A stretch of DNA of 64,000 nt from Marsupella aquatica (lineage: Eukaryota > Marchantiophyta): contig OZ316891.1 in the NCBI GenBank assembly GCA_973895155.1, positions 15,252,001 through 15,316,000 of the forward strand, read 5' to 3'. The notes under the pieces are model-generated. The model did not search any database, was not told the DNA's origin, and saw only the letters and a list, made by a program, of their open reading frames with translations. Below, piece after piece: positions 56,404-64,000 of this stretch; position 1 is the first letter of the stretch; the number at the start of each line of letters is the position of its first letter. The position numbers and the translations under genes are program-made.

Positions 56404-59400
56404 TGGCCTTGGGCCCAAGAGGAGCTCACTCCCAAGCCCTCAGAACTCAAAGTCCATCCGACGGTCCGGACGGCCATCCTTGAGCCTGGCCCATTTCCCC
56501 TTGACCCAACCAGCCATAGGCTAGTCCAAGTCCTTAGTGTGTGTCCCCAGCTTGGCCCCTTGCCTCGCTAGCGCCACGTCTCATTGCCCACAAGTCTCCC
56601 CATGCTAAGTCCTCCCCGGATGGCCTATCCGGGCCTGGACCATAAGGGAGCTTGGCGTCGGAGTCAGCGGCGCCGGAGCTAAGTGTTAAGGTAGTCGAGT
56701 TCCGCGACTTGAACTCAGACATGGGCTGGAATAGGATTGATGAGTCAAAATTATGACTATAGCTATGAAGGAAGGCATACTGAACTCTACCAACTGGATC
56801 TAGGTCATTACAACCCAAGTTAGTGGTCTTCACTTAGGATCCTAGCAGGGACACCAAAGAGTATCAACCAATCCATAAGTCAAGCCAAAGCCATGGGAGG
56901 AGGTATTGAAGACATCTCAACCTTAAATCAGCCCACCATTCCAAAGATGGCATCATGTTTACCATAATCTCACCTGAACTTCCATTCAAGTAACTTGAAC
57001 TCCTGGTGTAATCTACTTAACCTTTTTACTGTGGAAACGGAATTATTTCATTCGCAAACAATTTGGAAGGCACATTAGCCTAGCCCATTCACACGCTTAC
57101 CAATCCTCTCCCACACTTGAACCTGAGAACTGGTGGTCCTTTCTTTGCCCATCCTATCTTAAACAATTCCAGAATTGACCGAGTGTGACCTATGAGGATA
57201 TTAGTTTTTCTAGAGCAAGTGAATTTTACCTTTCCACATGTACCAAGTTGTGACAATGTGCAACACACCTCAACATGAATTTGTGGAAATGTATCCAATG
57301 TGCTCCAACTTCTCATGTAGGAGAGCTTGTCCTGGCTTGACTCTTGGCTGTCTTTGGCACACATTTGCCACATATGGTCCACATCAAAACATTCCTTGAA
57401 TTAAAATTTTAGGAATTTGGAGTTTGGTAAATTTAATGTGTATGTGTGGTAAGTGTTGTAGGGCAAAAACCTTTGAGCATGTACATTCATTTGTCAATTG
57501 GCCAATGTGTTAATTTGCAGATTGAAAGTAAAGTACACATTGGCACAAGAACTTGTCGCTATGAAAATTTAGCTCTCATCTAGGGGCCCCTTAAAGTCAA
57601 GATGGAAGAGTGTCAAGCATCTATTGATGCAAAGATTGAAGGCACAATGAAGTGAGTGTGAATATCCATGGTGATAGTCAAAGGGCATTACATCTTCTTG
57701 TGACAAACTAGATAATGGACAGTAAAGTAAAGCACATTGGAGTTAGATATAATTCATTAGGAAGATTTTTGGATAAAATATTTGAACTATTCAAGATTGG
57801 CAAACTCAATTCTGGATTAAGTTGGCGCCTTTACTAATGCAATTCATTTGGAGAGATTTTTCAAACATTGCACCACATTGCAGATTGTGCAATTGTATCA
57901 CAAGTAGGGTAAATGAAAATTTTCTAGTTATCTATGATATGAGAACTCGTTCTCTTTTTGGCTACAATTAGTTGTTGTTAACCTCTTATGATAAAGGGAA
58001 AACCTTGTATAAGCTTCTGTCTAGAACTTCCCATTGAGTAATCATGTAGGTAGTATATAGGCATGATGCTCCGCTACACTACATTTCAAGGAATTTATAA
58101 GGCATTCACTCTTGAATATATACTTATATGCATAGTAAATCTAACCATAGTCAAATAGTTGATGAAGGTAATTATATGTGCCAGTACTCTCTTCATCAAC
58201 AAGACTTAGTTTGTGAATAAAACTTAGGCTCATTGTTACCGAGCCATCTAAGAGACAATGAAAGTTTAGCCTAAAATTCAGTAACGTTGTCTTGTGTTCC
58301 CATGGCACACTTAGAACATATTGCATCCTGGCATATGTAATCACCCTCAAGTTGTCTGGGAAAAATATGGGTGTGTTAATATGATCAAACAAACAAATCA
58401 CTTGATGATGGACTTGGGGCCAGTTGAGCGATGTCTTGTCTAGGGTGGGTTTCCATCCCTTGCCCCCCCAAAAAGTAGTTTTTCAAAGAAAACTAAGGCT
58501 AATTATGGCAAAATAGGATGGGGATTCAAAATCCTCAAAGGCCAAGAGAAACCCAAGAGATGTGAGATGTGGGTGACCATACCTTTAGTTTCTTCCTTCC
58601 TTAAGTTTCCTTTTTGTCCGTTTGATAGATCATACTTCTTGATTGTCAGTTCTTGAAGAAACTAAGGGGCATTTTTGTTACCTGGCATTTTGAATATATA
58701 TTTTTGGTGGAAAGGCTTGCCTATTTTACCCTTTTATTTGTTTACTTGACATGTTACTTTTCAGTTTTAGGTTGTTATTCTAGTTATTGGTTCTAATTGT
58801 TTTTCTTTGCCTGGCTTGCCTCAAACGCAAATAGTTAAGCTTGGTTCTTCTTGAATAACTTCTTGTTTGTGACAAATCATGCTGATATGGCTGCATATGC
58901 ATCCAAAATTTTTGGAAGGAACTTCCCATGGGGGTCCGTAATCAGCTTTCTTGGATAATCCAGGGAATTTGAAATTGGATTGACCACAAAATGCTTCTAC
59001 ATTTGCATTGCACCAACTTGTAAAATGATATGCTTTTTTGCACATGTACTTCATAGTTGTCTTTCTTAAGTGAAAATTTGAATTTCGATCCCCTTTGTGC
59101 TTTTTTTGGTTCATATTTTCTGGTGCTTTATGGAGAAGAATGTACAGTCCACATTTGGATAGGGGTATAATTAGATTTCTCTTATTTAACAAAAGTAGGC
59201 CTCTAACTGAAGCCCTCGTTTTCAGGGCATTATGACCCATAATGCTTGGTTACCAGTACTTTACTGCATATATTTTCCCTTGGGACGCACTGGTCAATCT
59301 TTGAAAAACGTGTGCATAGAGACTTGGAAGAAGGAGTATTGGACATCTTAGCTGGTCAATATTTGAAAGAATATGTGCACATGGACGTGGAACAAGTGAT

Positions 59401-62400
59401 CATAACCAGCAAGGAAGTGTCCAAGTAGGTTCCATTGACTTCTACTATTTAAATTAACATTGTTTGGGGTTATTTGTTTTTGATTATATGGAGAGGAATT
59501 GCAATGATTATTCTTATACACCCCTCGAATCCTTGTAATCAAAAGGTATAGATTTCGTACCTGCTACTGTAGTTATGTAAAGTTACCACATGATCAACAA
59601 TTATAGGAGACTTTTAAGTACACCACAAATAAGACAGATTATTAGACTGGACTTTTGGGCCCCCCATGCTCGAAGTCAAGACTTGCCCACATGGTTGACG
59701 GTCAGTCTAATAAGAAGTTTGGAAACCTATTGGGAAGCTACTAAATAGCCAAAATGCTTTTCCGTTACAGGCTGTTTCCATCATTCAATTGCTTTAGAAT
59801 CTGGAAAGGAAAGCTAAGAGCGACACGTAGGACAAGGAATTGTATGATGTGGGGTAAAGAGAAATGTTGTTTGGAATTGAGTTCCATTGAGGGCTAGTTG
59901 AGAGAACATAGGAGCTTTGGATAGGAGTTACCCTCCTATGTGGTTTAGTCAGGAGCTTTACTAGACTTTGCAGTTTATTGATTAGTATGGCTTTAGTTCC
60001 TTTGCCTTTGTGGGGGGCCCTTGGGCTCTTTGGTGTTCTTGGAAATTTCTCCCCTTTATTGCCTCATGCTTTTTGAATCATGTTTTCCCGTTTGATGCTT
60101 TTTGTTCTTTGGCAGTGTGAATATGTAATTGAGATGGGATGAATAGAGTAGTTTTTCAAATTATCTGATACCAAATTTGCCACCATTCTGATGTGCACTA
60201 TTGAGTAGTAGGTTTTCCAAGAAGGGAAACCTTGTATGATGAAGAACAGGAAAGTCTAATAAATGCACTTAAAGGTCATGACTCACGACCTTGTGGAATG
60301 GAGATAATGGACAATCTTCATGGCATCCAACAGGTGTTCACATATATTCTTTGGTGGTATTTTTTGTTCAAACTGCCACTGTCCCCAAAGCCAAAAAACC
60401 TGGTGGATCTAGGTTACCATAAGTAGTTGATGATGTTCTTACCATAAGTAGTTGGTGATGTTCTTAACATAGTAGAAAAGTATACTATTTTGTACCTGCC
60501 ACAGCTAGGGGGCAGTGGCAGTTTAAGAGAAATGGAATGTTCGCATTTATGCTTTCTCTGGGCCACATCAACCATCAACAGGATAAGAGTAATACTGCAA
60601 AAAACTAAGGTAGCATCAGTCTAGCCAAAGAAAGAACTGAATGAAAACACCACTAAGGGAATAAACGAGGGAAAATATAGGGGATCACTACAAACTGACA
60701 ACCAGAAGCACGAAAAGAGCTGAACGCACCCACCAAATGAGCTGAAAACACAATGAAATGAAGGACACTCTAAACAGGAAATCAAAAGACCGCTCAAAGC
60801 TCAGGACCTGAAGGACACTCTAAACAGGAATCACATCATCTGAATGGCTGTCGTAAGCTTTGAGCGGTCGTTCTGAAGCAGAACAGAAGGTGACTTACAT
60901 TTTACAATCTCCTCACCTCCCCAGCCTCTAGTAGGAGATTAAATCGTGCTTAGACAGAATCGCAGGCCGATCACGTGTGATGCCATAATGAAGCTTCAAT
61001 GCTGGTTTTAGGAAAGCAAAGCACAAACCTCTCCCTAGTTCTTATTGTGTAAACATGTTTTGCTACCAAGGTTGACAGGTAAAACGATGCTCGGGACAGC
61101 ATGCATCTACACGTTCAAAGAACTATGCCAGCTAAGATAGACCGACGAGGAAACACTCATGAATCTTCAGCAGCGCGGATCTCTCAATCCTCTCTCACCA
61201 TCGGATCCAACGTAGTGATTTCGTGCAATGAAACTTGAAACGACACCTGCCATCTTGGTTGCCCGGAGTTCGATGCAAAAGCATGAGAACCATGGGCTGG
61301 CTCTTCACATCTCGAGCACTTAGCGGGAGCTGCATGAGCAGTGTGCATCGTCACTAACTTCATCTAGCTCACCATTTGATCACTCACCACTTCTATCACT
61401 TCATTGAAGTTGAAAAGTGTCACCTGCCACCTTGGATGCCTAAGGTCTGAAGTGTTGTAGCCACCCTACGTGCGGAACAGTCGAAGGCTCGTAAAGTGGA
61501 TTTTCGAAACCACACCTCACATGCAAGTACCACTCACTCACACATAGAGTATCTACATTATATCTTTTGGCCCCACCTTGCAAGCCCGGCCCAGCCCCTG
61601 AGTGCATGACGGTGCCGATGACGGCTCTCCCCAGAATGATAGGCTCGAGCTGGCAGGAGCCAAACCAATCCGTGGTTGCTTGATTTTATCCAGTGCTGTA
61701 TTTAAAACAAATTAATTGTGCTCAAGTATCTTTCTTTCCCTCGAAAGATTGCGTTTCATAAAGTGAAACAGCAGACAACGAGTGGGGCAGTGGGCAGCTC
61801 ACAAGTGGGAGACAAGGCCCATGGACCAAGCGGTGGGCGTCCAGGACCGGGTTTTTTTGTGGTATTCTTATGTTCGTTGCTGGTTGGGAGTTATCCATCC
61901 ACCTCTCCTGTTCGCTTCCTTGCTGCACAGGGCTCCGCCAATATGCGACGTTACCCATGAAATGACGTTTCTGAAGTGTCTTCAACCCGGGACCCCCAAT
62001 TCATTGGCAAACACATCCTCTTCTTTTGAAAAACTGGAAACATGCTACGGTACTTTCGTATTCTGAAACCTTCAGACTCATATCGCAGACGAGTTTACGC
62101 AATGACGTCGAAACAGGATGACGCAGTCCACACGATTCGGATGTCCAGTTGGATTCTGAAAGGTGATGATGTGTTGTTGTGTGGGCTTACTAAGCGAATG
62201 GTCCCAAGAAAATTAGATGGAAGCATGAAAAACTGAAATATCTTGATACAATGATTTTTTTCGAGAACAAAGCACAAAGGCATCCTATTAAACTCTCCAG
62301 CAGAGCTCGAGGCACTATTGTTGGAAGCAGATCACAAAGAATTTGAGATAGAGTATAATTTTAACGACATATCCCAATTTGCCATAAGTTAAGGAGTATT

Positions 62401-62497
62401 TAAGACATGTTCTGAACCTCTCTAACTAGTCTTCTAACCATCAATCAATCTGTCCTTCCTGCTCCTTCATCATCATTCATCGGCGCTTCTTCAGGAG
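56404..62497. other. Long gene-free intergenic DNA
   Basis: The first ~300 bp is GC-rich like 48930-49908; the rest is AT-rich. A 60-codon frame at 59246-59428 (…RVHRDLEEGVLDILAGQYL…) has no recognised family and is followed by no good splice site. Short repeats occur at 60406-60470 and 60760-60869. No other feature is supported. Confidence 0.5.
60760..60869. repeat. Direct plus inverted repeat cluster
   Basis: GAAGGACACTCTAAACAGGA occurs at 60760 and 60810, and a 14-bp inverted repeat GACCGCTCAAAGCT lies at 60788-60801 and 60856-60869. It may be the end of a foldback element. Confidence 0.7.
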
Positions 62498-63058
62498 TTG
62501 CTCCCGGAGATTGCAAGCTTGCTCCTCAGCAGCTCTCAATGCTTTCTCCTTAGACCTTTCTTTCAATGGGTTTTGTGTTGCTCCTGTCTCCTCGACCACT
62601 CGTTCTCCTTCCCGAACAATGAGAGCCCATTGCCGTTCTCCTTCTCTTCGACTTCACAAGATGTCGAGGATTCCCAAGATCTGGTTGGAGTGGTCGGATT
62701 CGGAGAACTGTCAACCAAATGCTCTGTCGCCAACCGATTGCTGTCCAAAGGACTCAAGGGGGTGGGTTTGTCTGCCGTGATCTGCTCCCTAACCTTTGTA
62801 AATCGGTCTCTAATTCAATTCTGGGTGCTGGTCCTCTGGCTGGGCATTGTACCTTCATCACTGTTAAGTCTATGTCTAGGAAACTCAATGCCACACTGGG
62901 TTGCTCTGCAGCCTTCTCCTCAGATTTCGACAACGATGGCCTTTTCACTCTCCGTCGACACATATTCTGTAGTGTCCGGAGTCCGCACGGCGTCCAATTC
63001 CGTGCCAGTGTCAGCTATCCAACCTCTGTGTCGACGGATTATTAACTTGATACAATGA
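62498..63058 (+). CDS. Hypothetical protein or first exon, doubtful
   Basis: One open frame of 186 codons is followed, from Met 1, by a hydrophobic N-terminus, a segment with DLVGVVGFGELSTKCSVANR and a second hydrophobic stretch near residues 105-125. I recognise no family. An overlapping frame from 62511 starts with a Ser/Ala-rich, transit-peptide-like sequence, so the true frame is uncertain. The base composition and several overlapping open frames suggest either an exon of a real gene or a decayed one. Confidence 0.25.
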   Translation: MLPEIASLLLSSSQCFLLRPFFQWVLCCSCLLDHSFSFPNNESPLPFSFSSTSQDVEDSQDLVGVVGFGELSTKCSVANRLLSKGLKGVGLSAVICSLTFVNRSLIQFWVLVLWLGIVPSSLLSLCLGNSMPHWVALQPSPQISTTMAFSLSVDTYSVVSGVRTASNSVPVSAIQPLCRRIINLIQ

Positions 63059-64000
63059 TAACAATGGCCCCGTTTGATTTTGAGAGTTGTTGACATTTAG
63101 TTCCTGAAAACACGGGGCTGGCCAGAGCCTTTCGAATTAGCCCTGTTCGATGGGCGAGCGAGTTTCATGTTTATAAGAAACGATGCGTTTTTGTGGAGTC
63201 CTTGTGAATAAGGTGTGCATCGTCGAAAGGCGAGCCTAAGGAGTATATTTGTCCAGTGTCAAGGCAAAAAGTAGACTACGAATTTGGTAATCCAGGACTT
63301 TTGCTGTCCATAACCTCAAGTTAGTAGTTGAGGTCCATGAACATTGAGGTTTGAGACCCCCTATTCAGAGTGAAACGGTCCATGAAACCTAGCATTGTAG
63401 TGCGTGGCATTAGGCCAGGAGATGGTGAGGAGTGAGATGGTGACACAGTTCTCTCTGTCGGACTATGGGACACTTCTTGACAAAGCACGACAAGCTTGTG
63501 GATCGTTACTATAGTGATTGTTGATTGTTAGTAGTAGTTTAAAAGTCTTCCGGCTTAAGCTTGGCCATCGTATTAGCAGAATGATAATGATAGGATCCTC
63601 GAGAGTGGGAGTCTACCGACCTGTTTCTAGTACCTTGTAGCCAAGGCCACTAGTTTGGAATACTCGCCCAACAAGAATTCCCAGGCTACGAGGCTCATGT
63701 CAGGAAGGAACTATGAGGAGGCCAAATCCTGCCCGTCTAGATGCTTAGAACTGGAGGAACCTGAAAAGGCAACATAATTCTATACATCTGTCTGTATTGT
63801 GGATATTGAGATGTTCCCAACACAGATGTTACAATGAAATCTTCAGTATCATCTAGAAATAAAATTGTACACACTGTCATCCTATGTTTCTCATTTCAAC
63901 GACCTTCCGCCAATCCAACTAAACAATCCTCCCACTTTCCTGTTCTCTTGCGTTCTTTCTCTTACTATATATAACACATCAAATACAAACAACAATATTC
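63059..64000. other. Intergenic to window end
   Basis: No frame of interest. ACTATATATAACA at about 63964-63976 could be a TATA box for a plus-strand gene beyond the window. Confidence 0.4.

Overview
The window looks like nuclear DNA of a seed-free land plant with motile sperm (liverwort, moss, fern or lycophyte); I cannot name the species. The evidence is two intron-less protamine-like linker-histone genes (winged-helix H15 domain plus very long Arg-rich tail), a nodulin-like MFS transporter gene with plant-type introns, a plant-type membrane-anchored ubiquitin-fold (MUB) gene, Ty1/copia elements primed by initiator tRNA-Met, and short CCCTAAA-type interstitial repeats. Genes are sparse and LTR retrotransposons fill much of the sequence, as in a large genome, pericentromeric DNA or a bryophyte sex chromosome.

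Layout. 0.7-1.7 kb and 19.2-20.2 kb: two paralogous protamine-like H1 genes, both on the minus strand. Between them (5.7-16.0 kb, minus) lies a Ty3/gypsy element whose pol region contains more than the usual enzymes. In order it reads gag (two zinc knuckles), aspartic protease, a complete cytosine-C5 DNA methyltransferase domain, reverse transcriptase, RNase H, integrase, and a C4HC3 PHD finger after the integrase. Its leader holds a 5S-rRNA-like segment with repeated C-box-like motifs. The copy is dead: several in-frame TAG codons, most easily explained as CAG to TAG changes; three frameshifts; and two small TIR transposons inserted in it (one hAT-like with an 8-bp target duplication, one of 638 bp with a 4-bp duplication). 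A solo LTR with TSD CATAA and a 157-bp MITE follow at 16.1-16.7 kb.

24.4-31.0 kb: a structurally complete but mutated Ty1/copia element (344-bp LTRs, TSD AAAAC, tRNA-iMet PBS, PPT). 49.9-56.4 kb: a close sibling in the same orientation with one LTR end truncated, inserted in GC-rich repetitive DNA. 35.3-39.0 kb (plus): a three-exon nodulin-like/MFS transporter gene whose reading frame joins perfectly. 43.4-45.4 kb (minus): two exons of a MUB gene; the last exon with the prenylation box was not found. The rest (about half the window) is intergenic, with several tandem repeats, a diverged dispersed repeat family, foldback sequences and one doubtful coding region at 62.5-63.1 kb.

The most unusual system is the gypsy element, which carries its own DNA-methylation writer and a candidate histone-tail reader and sits between sperm-chromatin genes. 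Cytosine methyltransferases have been reported in retrotransposons of dinoflagellates and charophyte algae; the combination with an integrase-linked PHD finger and a 5S-like leader deserves follow-up.
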